A DNA stretch of 64,000 bases, from positions 62,001-126,000 of the forward strand of contig NZ_UWYY01000017.1 in NCBI RefSeq assembly GCF_900608595.1, written 5' to 3'. The translations under genes and the position numbers were made by a program. The notes beneath the pieces are model-generated. The model was given only the letters and a program-made list of their open reading frames with translations, did not search any database and was not told the origin of the DNA. Positions 1-8,645 of this stretch are shown here, piece after piece (the stretch's first letter is position 1; the number at the start of each line of letters is the position of its first letter). This DNA is from Promicromonospora panici (GTDB lineage Bacteria; Actinomycetota; Actinomycetes; Actinomycetales; Cellulomonadaceae).

Positions 1-741
1 GTTCACCTCCAGGGCGACCCCTCGCTCCACGATGTCGGCGAGGACGCGCTCGTCCTCCGCCGCGCGGACACCGTGCCCGATCCGGTCGGGGACGAGCTCG
101 CGCATGACCTCGCTGATGTGATCCGGCCCGAGCAGCTCGCCGCCGTGCGGCACCGCCGCGAGCCCGGCCCGCCGCGCGATGTCGAACGCGGGCCCGAACT
201 GGGACGTGTCTCCGCGGCGCTCGTCGTTCGACAGCCCGAAGCCGACCACCTCGCCGACACCGTCGCCCGCGTACCGGGCGGCCAGGCGCGCCAGCGTGCG
301 CGCGTCGAGCGGATGTTTCATGCGCGACGCCGCGATGATCACACCCACCTCGATCCCGTGCGCGGCGCTCGCAGCCTGCGCGGCGTCGATGACTACCTCG
401 ACGGCGGGGGTGATGCCGCCGACGAACGGGGCGTAGGACGTCGGGTCGACCTGGATCTCGAGCCGGCCGGAGCCCTCGGCGGCGTCGTCGGCCGCAGCTT
501 CGTCGACCAGGCGGCGCATGTCGGCCTCGGAGCGCACGCACGCGCGAGCGGCGTCGTACAGGCGCTGGAAGCGGAACCAGCCACGCTCGGTGGCGGGCAG
601 GCGCAGGGGGTCGTTGTCGATGAGCGCCTCGGGCAACCGGACGCCGTATGCGGCGGCCATGTCGACGAGGGTCGGCACCCGCATGGATCCGGTGAAGTGC
701 AGGTGGAGGTGCGCCTTGGGGAGAAGTGCGAGGTCTCGCAT
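1..741 (-). CDS. add: Adenosine deaminase, 3' end cut off by the window edge
   Basis: Metal-dependent deaminase that converts adenosine to inosine in purine salvage, in the cytoplasm. Read from ATG at 741; 247 residues are visible, while the family is usually about 330-350, so the C-terminus with its last metal-binding Asp pair is lost. Visible motifs in order: KAHLHLHFTGS with zinc ligands H13 and H15, PHGGE with H199 and catalytic E202, and RIGHG with H223. The start lies a few residues before the HLH motif, as is normal for the family. No clear Shine-Dalgarno is present; a CAGACT hexamer ends 6 bases before the ATG, so a leaderless message is possible. Adenine or another adenosine analogue is an alternative substrate, since related deaminases share these motifs. 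Confidence 0.87.
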   Translation of the reverse strand, partial: MRDLALLPKAHLHLHFTGSMRVPTLVDMAAAYGVRLPEALIDNDPLRLPATERGWFRFQRLYDAARACVRSEADMRRLVDEAAADDAAEGSGRLEIQVDPTSYAPFVGGITPAVEVVIDAAQAASAAHGIEVGVIIAASRMKHPLDARTLARLAARYAGDGVGEVVGFGLSNDERRGDTSQFGPAFDIARRAGLAAVPHGGELLGPDHISEVMRELVPDRIGHGVRAAEDERVLADIVERGVALEVN

Positions 742-925
742 CTGCGTAGTCTGGCAAAGCGGAGGTCCGGCGGCAGCCGCGGGTCGTGATACTCCGCACT
801 ACTCACACATCCCGGCGTCGATCTTTGGTGCGCGTGCGCCGCGCTAAGTATCCTGAGAAGAACATGCCCCAGATAGCCGAAATGACTGATTTGCTCGATG
901 CGCAACCACGGACACCGGTGAACCA

Positions 926-2830
926 GTGAACGAAGAGACCACCCCTGAGAACGCAGCAGACCTCCCGGTCCACGTCGTCCTCGGCGGAAAGTACGAGCTG
1001 GTCGACGTCCTGGGCACTGGGGCAACGTTCACCGTCTACGAGGCGCAGCGCGTAGCGACCCTGGCCGTTCCTGAGCCCTCGGCGAGCGAGGACGGCGAGC
1101 CGGGCGAGCCCGCCGACGCCGACGCGAGCACGGACGACGGCACGGACGACGCCGACACGAGCGAAGCCGGCGACACGACCGACGACGAGTCCGGTGCCGA
1201 CGACACGACGGCGGCCGACGCGGTCGCAGACGCGGACGCCGAGACCGACGCCGACTCGGACGCCACCGAGACGGACGCGGACGCCGACGCCGATCCCGAT
1301 GCGACCGCCGAGATCGCCTCCCCCGAGGAGCCGGACGAGCCCGAGCCCGACCTCGACCAGCCGCTCGTCGTCAAGGTGCTGCACCCGCACCTGGTCGACG
1401 ACGAGAGCGCACGCGCCTCCCTGCGGCGCGAGGTCGAGGCCTCGGCCCTGGTGGACCACCCGGGCGTCGTCAAGGTCCTGGACTCCGGCGAGGAGGACGT
1501 TGCCGGCGCAAACGTCCCGTGGACCGTCATGAACCGCATGGCCGGCGTGTCCCTGTCCGACTTCGCGGGCGACAGCGGCCTGCCCTGGCGCGATGCGCTG
1601 GCGATCATCGACGGCCTGCTGGAGGCGCTCGCGGCCGTGCACGCGGCGGGCCTGGTGCACCGGGACGTCGCGCCGCGCAACGTGATGGTCGACAAGCAGG
1701 CCGACGGCACGTTCGTCGTCGGGCTGCTGGACCTGGGCCTGACCCGTCCGGCGGGCGGCGATGGTGACGGCGACACGGTGGCCGGCTCGGTCATCGGCAT
1801 GTCGCCGGAGCAGGCCCGCGGCAAGCCCCTCGACGCGCGCAGCGACATCTACGCCGTCGGCGCGCTCGCCTACTACACGCTGACGGGCCACGCGCCGTAC
1901 GAGCGCGCGCAGGCGGAGGACGTCCTGCGGGCGCACGTGAACGCGCCGGTGCCGGCGGCGTCGGCCCGCCGTGCGGCGGTCCCGGCATCCGTGGACCGCC
2001 TCGTCTCGCGGGCCATGGCCAAGGACCCCAACCGCCGGTTCCCGACCGCCGAGGCGATGCGCGGCACGGTGACGATCCTGCTCGGCGGCCCCGCGGGCCG
2101 CCTGGGCACGAGCGGCGAGACCATGCAGCTCGGCGTGGGCGCCGGCGGCACCGAGGTGATCGACCCGGTCGCCGGGGCAGCCGGCTCGGGCACGATGAAG
2201 CTGGGCCAGGTCCCTGAGGACCACGGCCGCACCACGACGGTCGCCGCCATCGGCGCCGCGACCGCGGTGGGCGCTGCTGGTGCCGCGGACGCCGTGCCCG
2301 CGGCGGCTGCCGTACCACCGCCGCTGGAGCCTCCCGTGGAGGAGCGCAAGTGGTGGCACACCTTCACGCGCGGCCGTGGGCGTGTGGCCACGATCATCGT
2401 GTTCGCGCTGCTCGTGTTCGGCGGCGCGGGCCTCGTGATCGCGAACATCCTCGGCGACGACGGGACGCCGGTGGTGGACCCGAGCCCCAGCCAGTCGAGC
2501 CAGGAGCCGTCGCGGAGGCCGTCGCCCACCCCGAGCGAGACGCAGACCGAGGAATGGGTGCCGCCGCCGGCGCCCGAGCCCACTCCCACGCCGACGCCGA
2601 CTCCCACGCCGACGCCTACCCCCACTCCCACACCTACGCCCACCCCGACGCCGACACCTACCCCGACGCCGACACCGACTCCCACCCCGACGCCGACACC
2701 GACGCCGTCGGACGAGCCGACCCCCACGGAAGAGCCGACGCCCACGGAAGAGCCGACGCCCACGGAAGAGCCGCCCGACGGCGGCGAGGCGGGCGGGGAG
2801 ACGGGCACCGATCCCGTCGGCAGCCGCTGA
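926..2830 (+). CDS. Membrane-anchored Ser/Thr protein kinase-like protein with acidic N-lobe insertion and Pro-Thr tail
   Basis: Eukaryotic-type protein kinase fold of 634 residues, GTG start. Order of parts: glycine loop GTGATFTV (29-36); a very acidic Asp/Glu/Thr/Ala stretch (about 49-143); beta-3 lysine K150 in VVKVLHPHL; catalytic loop HRDVAPRN (245-252); DLG (269-271) in place of DFG; SPEQ in place of APE; DIYAVG helix F. One membrane helix lies near 487-510, followed by a Pro-Thr repeat tail that should be outside the cell. The usual catalytic-loop lysine (HRDxKPxN) is Ala here, and the acidic insert separates the glycine loop from K150. Asp and Asn of the loop remain, so activity is possible but not certain. 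There are no PASTA repeats, so it is not a canonical PknB. Substrate unknown. Confidence 0.82.
   Translation: MNEETTPENAADLPVHVVLGGKYELVDVLGTGATFTVYEAQRVATLAVPEPSASEDGEPGEPADADASTDDGTDDADTSEAGDTTDDESGADDTTAADAVADADAETDADSDATETDADADADPDATAEIASPEEPDEPEPDLDQPLVVKVLHPHLVDDESARASLRREVEASALVDHPGVVKVLDSGEEDVAGANVPWTVMNRMAGVSLSDFAGDSGLPWRDALAIIDGLLEALAAVHAAGLVHRDVAPRNVMVDKQADGTFVVGLLDLGLTRPAGGDGDGDTVAGSVIGMSPEQARGKPLDARSDIYAVGALAYYTLTGHAPYERAQAEDVLRAHVNAPVPAASARRAAVPASVDRLVSRAMAKDPNRRFPTAEAMRGTVTILLGGPAGRLGTSGETMQLGVGAGGTEVIDPVAGAAGSGTMKLGQVPEDHGRTTTVAAIGAATAVGAAGAADAVPAAAAVPPPLEPPVEERKWWHTFTRGRGRVATIIVFALLVFGGAGLVIANILGDDGTPVVDPSPSQSSQEPSRRPSPTPSETQTEEWVPPPAPEPTPTPTPTPTPTPTPTPTPTPTPTPTPTPTPTPTPTPTPTPTPSDEPTPTEEPTPTEEPTPTEEPPDGGEAGGETGTDPVGSR
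2579..2775 (+). repeat. Pro-Thr coding repeat in the kinase tail
   Basis: In-frame six-base repeats encode about 20 Pro-Thr dipeptides, followed by three copies of an 18-base unit encoding EEPTPT. The protein segment is extracytoplasmic by position after the membrane helix, and probably spans the cell wall or is O-mannosylated, as in other actinobacterial surface proteins (inference). Such DNA is prone to slippage, so length may vary between strains. Confidence 0.85.
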
Positions 2831-2855
2831 GCCGGCTCCGACAGGACCGGGTCGG

Positions 2856-3152
2856 TCACAGCTCCTGGAGACGCTCCTTCAGGGCCATCGCGGCGCGCGC
2901 CCGGAGCATCGGCCCCTCGGCCTCGTCGTCCGACGAAGCGGCGGCCACCGTCGCCATGTGCGCCGCGAACCGGGCCTCGGCCGCCGCGAGCGTGGCGTCC
3001 GGCTCGGCGCGGTACGCCTCGGTGACGTCGTCCAGCGCGGCGTCGTGGAAGGTCACGCCCATGGTGTCGATCGGCAGCGCGACGTCGTAGATCGCAGATG
3101 CGACCGCCGCCTCGACGCGTGCCGTGATGTCGATCTTGTCCGAGTTGTTCAT
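2856..3152 (-). CDS. Small hypothetical protein, 98 aa
   Basis: Not recognised. It is an acidic, Ala-rich, soluble protein with no signal peptide or membrane helix; the C-terminal half is predicted mostly helical by eye. It lies 43 bases downstream of the response regulator on the same strand and converges with the kinase gene, whose stop is 25 bases away. No Shine-Dalgarno precedes the ATG, but TACCTT ends 6 bases upstream of it, so it may have its own leaderless transcript rather than belong to the two-component operon. Confidence 0.6.
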   Translation of the reverse strand: MNNSDKIDITARVEAAVASAIYDVALPIDTMGVTFHDAALDDVTEAYRAEPDATLAAAEARFAAHMATVAAASSDDEAEGPMLRARAAMALKERLQEL

Positions 3153-3195
3153 GGGCGCAAGGTACCGGCAGAGGCCCAGGCAAGTCCCGGAAAGG

Positions 3196-3807
3196 TCAGT
3201 CGATCCAGCCGCGTTCCCGGGCCACCGTCACGGCGGCCGTCCGGTCGGCGACGCCGAGCTTGGCGAAGGCCCGGATGAGGTGCGTCTTGACCGTCGCCTC
3301 CGTGATGGACAGCGCGCGCCCCACCTCGGCGTTCGACCGGCCGCGCGCCACAAGCGAGAGCACCTCGGCCTCCCGCGCGGAGGGACGCTCCGCGGCCGTG
3401 CGGACCGAGCTGACCAACCGCGTCGCCACGCTGGGCGCCAGCACCGTCTCGCCGCGGGCCGCCGCCCGGACACCCGCCACGAGCTGGGCGCGCGGCGTGT
3501 CCTTGAGCAGGTACCCGGTCGCTCCGGCCTCGACCGCGCGCAGGATGTCGGCGTCGGTGTCGTAGGTGGTCAGCACCACCACGCGGGGTCCGGTCCCGAC
3601 GATCCCGGTGGTCGCGGCGACGCCGTCGAGCACCGGCATGCGCAGGTCCATGAGCACGACGTCAGGCCGCAGCGACGCCGCCAGTGCCACCGCCTCCTGC
3701 CCGTCGGCCGCCTCGCCCACCACTTCCAGGTCGTCCTCGACGCTCAGCATGCCCGCCAAGCCCGACCGCACCACCGGGTGGTCGTCCACCACCAGCACCC
3801 GGATCAT
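3196..3807 (-). CDS. NarL/LuxR-family response regulator
   Basis: DNA-binding response regulator of 203 residues. Receiver domain 1-120 has acidic pocket D8/D9, phospho-acceptor D54 in LMDLRMP, and K102 in LLKD. The LuxR-type helix-turn-helix covers about 138-198 (REAEVLSLVARGRSNAEVG...ATVKTHL). The ATG at 3807 was chosen over an upstream in-frame start at 3882 because AGGAGG sits just before it, the receiver begins there (MIRVLVVDD), and the ATG overlaps the kinase stop as ATGA, indicating translational coupling. It most likely controls the adjacent ABC transporter genes, the common arrangement for this type of pair (inference). Confidence 0.92.
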   Translation of the reverse strand: MIRVLVVDDHPVVRSGLAGMLSVEDDLEVVGEAADGQEAVALAASLRPDVVLMDLRMPVLDGVAATTGIVGTGPRVVVLTTYDTDADILRAVEAGATGYLLKDTPRAQLVAGVRAAARGETVLAPSVATRLVSSVRTAAERPSAREAEVLSLVARGRSNAEVGRALSITEATVKTHLIRAFAKLGVADRTAAVTVARERGWID

Positions 3808-5075
3808 CCCGCCACCTCCTGGTTCTCGTCCTGTGCCCCGGCCGTTGCGTCCACGTGAGCGTCGACCGGAACCCGGGCGCACAGGACGGTACCGCCGTCC
3901 GGCCCCGGCCCCACCGCCAGCCTGCCGCCCGCCGACCGCACCCGGTCGCGCATCCCGGCCAGCCCGAATCCGTCAGCGGTATCGGGGCCGAAACCGCGCC
4001 CGTCGTCAGACACCGTGAGTGTCACCTCTCCCTCGTCGTCCTGCGCCAGCCGCACGACGACGGCGCGCGCCTGCGCGTGCCGCCGCACGTTCGCGAAGGC
4101 CTCCTGGGCGGCCCGCAGCAGCACCACCTCGACCGCGGGCGGGAGAGCGCCGACGCCGTCCGCGCGGACGGTCACCTCCAGCCCCGTCTCTTCCGCGAAC
4201 CGCGTCCCGAGCCGGCCGAGTGCCTGCGGCAGCGAGGCGTCCTGCAACGCGACGGGCGCGAAGGCGGCCACCAGAGCACGGGCCTCGGCGAGGTTGTCCC
4301 GGGCGGTGTCCTCGACGACGTGCAGGCGCTCGCGCGCGGCGCGCTCGTCCCCGACGTCGAGTGCCGCCGACGCCGCCTGCGCCTGCATCACCACGCTCGT
4401 GAACCCCTGGGCGAGCGTGTCGTGGATCTCCCGGGCGAGCCGCTCACGCTCGGCCAGGACGCCGGCCTCGTGGCTGGTCTGCGCCAGCCGGGCCTGTGCG
4501 ACATGCAGCTTGCCGAGCAGCCGGACGTGGTCCTCCGCACGCCGCATCGCCACGTGGAACCAGAGCCCCAGGCCGATCGCGAACACGAGGGTCACCAGCA
4601 TCTGCGGCACGACCTCACCCATGACCGCGAGGTCGAAGCCGTACTGCGCGGAGATGCCGACCGACACCGCGACCGCCAGCGCGACACACCCGATCACGCC
4701 CCGCCGGATCGACTCCAGCAGCATCCACATCTGCCCGAACGCGATGAACAGCAGGAGCGAGGCGATGCCGCCCTGCGAGACGGCCACGCCGGTGCCGACG
4801 ACCAGCACAACCAGATACACCACGGCGACCCGCTGGTTCCGCGTCCGTGCCGCCCGCGCACCCAGCAGCACGTAGGCCACGACGATCGTGCCCATCGCCG
4901 CGTACGCGACCGCGAGCTGCGTGCCCCGCGTACCCTCCAGCGCCATGGCCACCGCGGTCAGGGCGACGATCACGCCGAACGCGGCGTCCCACCAGTGCAC
5001 CTGGCGCTCCCACCCGGCGTACAGACGATCGAGACCGTAGTCGGGGTCCTCAGCCGCGCCGCGGTCAGCCGTCAT
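3804..5075 (-). CDS. Sensor histidine kinase, HisKA_3 type
   Basis: Membrane histidine kinase of 423 residues, partner of the regulator it overlaps by 4 bases. The N-terminus carries about six hydrophobic segments (30-175) with little extracellular loop, so it probably senses within or at the membrane. A coiled region leads to the dimerisation box LAREIHDTLAQGF with phospho-acceptor H218; the ATPase domain shows the N box (EAFANVRRHAQ), DDGRGF and GFGLAGMRDRV. ATG at 5075 overlaps the permease stop by 11 bases and was preferred to upstream in-frame starts that would run deep into the permease. The signal is unknown; cell-envelope or antibiotic stress is typical of this architecture. Confidence 0.92.
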   Translation of the reverse strand: MTADRGAAEDPDYGLDRLYAGWERQVHWWDAAFGVIVALTAVAMALEGTRGTQLAVAYAAMGTIVVAYVLLGARAARTRNQRVAVVYLVVLVVGTGVAVSQGGIASLLLFIAFGQMWMLLESIRRGVIGCVALAVAVSVGISAQYGFDLAVMGEVVPQMLVTLVFAIGLGLWFHVAMRRAEDHVRLLGKLHVAQARLAQTSHEAGVLAERERLAREIHDTLAQGFTSVVMQAQAASAALDVGDERAARERLHVVEDTARDNLAEARALVAAFAPVALQDASLPQALGRLGTRFAEETGLEVTVRADGVGALPPAVEVVLLRAAQEAFANVRRHAQARAVVVRLAQDDEGEVTLTVSDDGRGFGPDTADGFGLAGMRDRVRSAGGRLAVGPGPDGGTVLCARVPVDAHVDATAGAQDENQEVAG

Positions 5076-5931
5076 CGTGGCGTCGCCACCGGAACGTCCG
5101 AGCGCCGACCACGAGAGCGACCACCAGCCATGCCGCAAGTACAGCAGCCGTCGCACCGTGCTGCCAGGCCCCGGACGGCTCGGCCGACGCCATGACGTCC
5201 GGCAGGAACACCGAGCGCATGCCCTGCGCGATCCACTTGAGCGGGAACAGCGAGGACAGGTCGAGCATCCAGCCCGGGAGCTGGGTCACCGGGAAGAACA
5301 CCCCGGACGTGAACTGCAGCACCAGGATCGGCGTGACCACGACGGCGCTCGCGGACCGGCCGGAGCTCGGCACCGACGAGTACGCGACCCCGCACACGGC
5401 CCCAGCCGCTGTCCCGAGCACGAACACCCAGGCGAACGTGGTCCAGCGCCCCGCGTCGTCGGGCAGGGGCACCCCGAAGGCGAGGGCCGCGACCGCGAGC
5501 AGCAGCGCCGTCTGCGCGAGCACGGTGACCAGGGACAGCAACACCTTGCCCAGGAAGTACGAGGTCGCGGGCAGCGGCGTGGCTCGCAGGCGCTTGAGGG
5601 TCCCGTCGTCGCGCTCGACCGCGATCGAGATCGCGAGCGTCTGGTAGGTGGAGAGCATCACGCCGGTGGCCACCATGCCGGGCAGAAAGTACTGCGCGAA
5701 GCTGACCGTCACGCCGTCCACGACGATCGGGTCGTCGTCGCCGAAGACCGTCGCGAAGATCGCGAGCATGAGGATGGGGTAGGCGAAGCCGAAGATCACC
5801 GAGTCCCGCTCGCGGACGAACTGCAGCAGCTCGACGCCGCCACGCACCAGCCCTTGCCGGAGCGTCCCGGGCTGCCGCCGCGCGGTGCCCTCCCGCTGGT
5901 CGAGTCCTGTCGTGGTCGCCGTCGTGCTCAT
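5065..5931 (-). CDS. ABC-2 type transporter permease
   Basis: Integral membrane half of a drug- or lipid-type ABC exporter, 288 residues with about six hydrophobic segments. It shows typical ABC-2 features: a cytoplasmic N-terminus, the ERDDGTLKRLRATPL coupling segment after the second helix, and SGVFFPVTQLPGWM before the last helices. The start is GTG at 5934 or ATG at 5931; ATG is preferred because AAGGAGG lies 7 bases before it, against 4 for GTG. The ATPase stop overlaps this start. With the ATPase it should form an exporter driven by ATP; substrate unknown. Confidence 0.9.
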   Translation of the reverse strand: MSTTATTTGLDQREGTARRQPGTLRQGLVRGGVELLQFVRERDSVIFGFAYPILMLAIFATVFGDDDPIVVDGVTVSFAQYFLPGMVATGVMLSTYQTLAISIAVERDDGTLKRLRATPLPATSYFLGKVLLSLVTVLAQTALLLAVAALAFGVPLPDDAGRWTTFAWVFVLGTAAGAVCGVAYSSVPSSGRSASAVVVTPILVLQFTSGVFFPVTQLPGWMLDLSSLFPLKWIAQGMRSVFLPDVMASAEPSGAWQHGATAAVLAAWLVVALVVGARTFRWRRHDDG

Positions 5932-6866
5932 CACGCCGCCTCCTTGCTGTCGTCAACGCCGGCGCCGGCGCCGACACCGACGCCGTCGCTGATCGCGGCC
6001 TCGCCGATCAGCGACAGGTACACGTCCTCGAGCGTCGGGCGGGTCACGGACAGGCCGGGTATCTCGCTGTCGGGTCGGGCCGCTGCGATGAGCCGGGCCA
6101 CGACGGCTGTCGGCCGGTCCGTGCGCTCGGTACGCCGCACGCCGTCGTCGTCCCACGCGACCACCGGCGTGCGTGCCTCTGGCCCGCCCAGGGTGTCGGG
6201 TGTGCCCGAGGCGACCACCACGCCGTCCCGCACGACGACGACCCGGTCGGCCAGCATGGCGGCCTCGTCGAGGTAGTGGGTGGTCAGCAGGATCGTGGTG
6301 CCGCTGTCGCGCAGCCCGGTCACCAGGTCCCAGAACGATCGGCGGGCCTGCGGGTCGAACCCCGTCGTGGGCTCGTCCAGGAACAGCAGCTCGGGCCTGC
6401 CGATGATCCCGAGCGCGACGTCGAGCCGACGGCGCTGCCCGCCGGACAGCGCGCGGGTCCGCGCTCGCATCTTCTCCTCGAGCCCGACGGCACCGATGAC
6501 CTCCGCCGGGTCGCGCGGGTCGGGATAGGAGGCGGCGGTGGCCCGCACCTTCTCCAGGACGGTGAGCTCGCTCATGTCGCGGGAGTCCTGCATGACGACG
6601 CCGATGCGTGCCCGCCAGGCGCGGCCGGCTCGCCGAGGGTCCTCGCCGAGGACCTGCACCTCGCCGGCATCCCGGTCACGGAAGCCCTCGAGGATCTCGA
6701 CGGTGGTGGTCTTGCCGGCGCCGTTGGGACCGAGGACGGCGACGATCTCGCCGGGGGCGACGTCGAGGTCGAGACCCGCGACGGCGTCCTTGAAGCCGGC
6801 GCGAGCGCTGCCGTATCGCTTGCGGAGGCCGCGCACACGCACGACCTGGGAGTCGGAAGTCTGCAT
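5931..6866 (-). CDS. ABC transporter ATP-binding protein
   Basis: ATPase subunit of the exporter above, about 311 residues. Walker A GPNGAGKTT (46-54), ABC signature LSGGQ (140-144), Walker B LLFLDEP (160-166) and the switch His in TTHYLDEA are intact. A C-terminal extension of about 90 residues follows the ATPase core, as in DrrA-like subunits. The start is uncertain: ATG 6866 and ATG 6878 are both possible, and neither has an ideal Shine-Dalgarno; an open frame continues to 6995 but the added Arg/Pro-rich residues do not look like protein. First gene of a four- or five-gene minus-strand operon. Confidence 0.9.
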   Translation of the reverse strand: MQTSDSQVVRVRGLRKRYGSARAGFKDAVAGLDLDVAPGEIVAVLGPNGAGKTTTVEILEGFRDRDAGEVQVLGEDPRRAGRAWRARIGVVMQDSRDMSELTVLEKVRATAASYPDPRDPAEVIGAVGLEEKMRARTRALSGGQRRRLDVALGIIGRPELLFLDEPTTGFDPQARRSFWDLVTGLRDSGTTILLTTHYLDEAAMLADRVVVVRDGVVVASGTPDTLGGPEARTPVVAWDDDGVRRTERTDRPTAVVARLIAAARPDSEIPGLSVTRPTLEDVYLSLIGEAAISDGVGVGAGAGVDDSKEAA

Positions 6867-7013
6867 GGCATCGAGCATGCTCCGGGCGGTGTCCGCGGCG
6901 GGACGCCCGTTCGGCTGCCTCCGCTGTCGTCCGTTCGGTGGACGGTCCGTCGGTCGAGCTCGTCCTCCCGTCGGCCGAGCTCCCGGGACCGCCACGGGCC
7001 CGCCCGGAACGGG

Positions 7014-7043
7014 TTCGACCTACGGCCGTCGGTACCGTACAGT
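7014..7043 (+). promoter_or_regulatory. Candidate sigma-A promoter for tRNA-Trp and secE-nusG
   Basis: TTCGAC, an 18-base spacer and TACAGT, read on the plus strand about 85 bases before the tRNA. The -10 matches TANNNT; the -35 is only partly like TTGACA. It is the best promoter-like pair in the gap that separates the divergent ABC operon from the tRNA. Confidence 0.4.
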
Positions 7044-7127
7044 TGTGCCTCGGTGATTCGATGCTCACCTGATGTCGTGTGCCCCTCCAAGGCGCATCAC
7101 ACCGCATGACGAAGGCATCGGACACAG

Positions 7128-7203
7128 AGGGTAGTGGCGCAATTGGTAGCGCAGCGGTCTCCAAAACCGCAGGTTGCAGGTTCGAGTCCTGTCTACCCTG
7201 CCA
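7128..7203 (+). tRNA. trpT: tRNA-Trp, anticodon CCA
   Basis: The cloverleaf is complete. Acceptor AGGGTAG (7128-7134) pairs with CTACCCT (7193-7199); the D-arm GCGC stems close a loop containing GG; anticodon stem GCGGT/ACCGC holds loop CTCCAAA with anticodon CCA at 7161-7163; the T-arm has GCAGG TTCGAGT CCTGT. Discriminator G is at 7200 and CCA (7201-7203) is encoded. A tRNA-Trp just before secE is the usual arrangement in Micrococcales. Confidence 0.97.
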
Positions 7204-7304
7204 GCGTGAACCCCAGCGGGGCCGCGCGCAGCGGGCCCACGTGAGTGGACCTGGCAAGCCAGTCCGCGCCGCCCGGCGCGCCGGGCCACAGGAGTGGGGT
7301 AGCA

Positions 7305-7550
7305 GTGAGCGACACCGAGGTGATCCAGAGCGCCGCGGAGCGTCCGAGCAAGGGCGGCGGCAACATCTTCGCCCGAATCGCGCTCTTCGTGCGCCAGGTG
7401 GTGGCCGAGCTCAAGAAGGTCGTCGCACCGACGCGTTCCGAGCTCGTGACGTACACGACGGTGGTGCTCGTCTTCCTGGTCGTCGTCATGATCTTCGTGG
7501 TGGCGCTGGACTACGGGTTCGGCCTTCTCGCCGGCTGGGTCTTCGCCTGA
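7305..7550 (+). CDS. secE: Preprotein translocase subunit SecE
   Basis: Small single-span subunit that clamps SecY in the translocon, 81 residues. The N-terminus is soluble; IALFVRQVVAELKKVVAPTR (about 27-46) is the conserved amphipathic helix, followed by one membrane helix (about 50-75). GTG at 7305 is preferred over an upstream in-frame ATG at 7245 because GGGG lies 5 bases before it and family length fits. It stands directly before nusG, the near-universal order. Confidence 0.95.
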   Translation: MSDTEVIQSAAERPSKGGGNIFARIALFVRQVVAELKKVVAPTRSELVTYTTVVLVFLVVVMIFVVALDYGFGLLAGWVFA

Positions 7551-7743
7551 CCGACGCCGGTCCGGGTGCGCCGGGCCAGCACATGCGGCACGCTGCGCAG
7601 TACTTCGCTGTGACCGTTCTCGCCTGACGCCGATTGTTCCTTCGCGGCACTTTCGCGCGACAATGGGCGGACACAGCTCGTAGAGGTACGCACACCCGTG
7701 CCGGGCGCAGCCCCGGCGCACGAAGAGAAAGCAGGTTCGTTTC

Positions 7744-8571
7744 GTGTCCCAGGACTCTCTGGACCAGACGGAGAACGTCTCGCCGTCCGACGCCTCCGAT
7801 GCGGCTGTCGACGCGCCCCTGGACGCCGGGAACGCTGACGTGCCTGCGGACGCCGAGACTCCGGCCGACTCCGACGCCGAGACCACTGACGAGGGCGAGG
7901 TCGAGGGCGACGCCACCGACGAGCGCACCGTCGACGCCGATGGCGACGTCATCGTGGACGAGGTCGAGGAGTTCAAGCGAACCCTCCGCGGCCAGCCGGG
8001 CGACTGGTACGTCATCCACTCGTACGCGGGCTACGAGAAGCGCGTGAAGACCAACCTCGAGAACCGCATCCAGAGCCTGAACATGGAGGACTACATCTTC
8101 CAGGTCGAGGTTCCGATGGAAGAGGTCGCCGAGATCAAAAACGCGCAGAAGAAGATCGTGAGCCGGGTCCGCATCCCGGGTTACGTCCTCGTGCGCATGG
8201 AGCTGACCGACGAGTCGTGGGGCGCCGTGCGGCACACGCCGGGCGTCACGGGCTTCGTCGGGCACACGCACCAGCCGGTGCCGCTGAGCTTCGACGAGAT
8301 CTACTCGATGCTCGCGCCGTCGATGCTCCCGGAGCCGTCCCAGGCCGGTCAGCCGGCCGCCGCCGGCGCCGCGTCGACCGGTGGCAAGGCCCCGGTCCAC
8401 GTCGACTTCGAGGTCGGCGAGTCGGTGACCGTGACCGACGGGCCGTTCGACACGCTGCCCGCCTCGATCTCCGAGATCAACGTCGAGGCCCAGAAGCTCA
8501 AGGTCCTCGTTTCCATCTTCGGCCGGGAGACCCCGGTCGAGCTGGGGTTCAACCAGGTCGCCAAGATCTGA
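7744..8571 (+). CDS. nusG: Transcription termination/antitermination factor NusG
   Basis: Elongation factor that binds the RNA polymerase clamp and links it to ribosome or Rho, 275 residues. An acidic low-complexity extension (1-80) precedes the NGN domain that starts at GDWYVIHSYAGYEKRV (87-102); the KOW domain lies at about 218-275 (VGESVTVTDGPF). The acidic N-terminus is known from other actinobacteria. GTG start. Gene order secE-nusG-rplK-rplA is conserved; 193 bases with no other gene lie between secE and nusG. Confidence 0.97.
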   Translation: MSQDSLDQTENVSPSDASDAAVDAPLDAGNADVPADAETPADSDAETTDEGEVEGDATDERTVDADGDVIVDEVEEFKRTLRGQPGDWYVIHSYAGYEKRVKTNLENRIQSLNMEDYIFQVEVPMEEVAEIKNAQKKIVSRVRIPGYVLVRMELTDESWGAVRHTPGVTGFVGHTHQPVPLSFDEIYSMLAPSMLPEPSQAGQPAAAGAASTGGKAPVHVDFEVGESVTVTDGPFDTLPASISEINVEAQKLKVLVSIFGRETPVELGFNQVAKI

Positions 8572-8645
8572 GTCGTTCGTCCCTCAGCATTGCAACCGGG
8601 TCATCGCCCACGGCGTCGGCCCAACCGAACAGAAGGTAGACAAGC

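Noticed and set aside
2579..2775. Repeats in the kinase gene as a CRISPR or mobile element
   Set aside because: They are in-frame codon repeats encoding Pro-Thr, with no spacers and no cas genes anywhere in the window.
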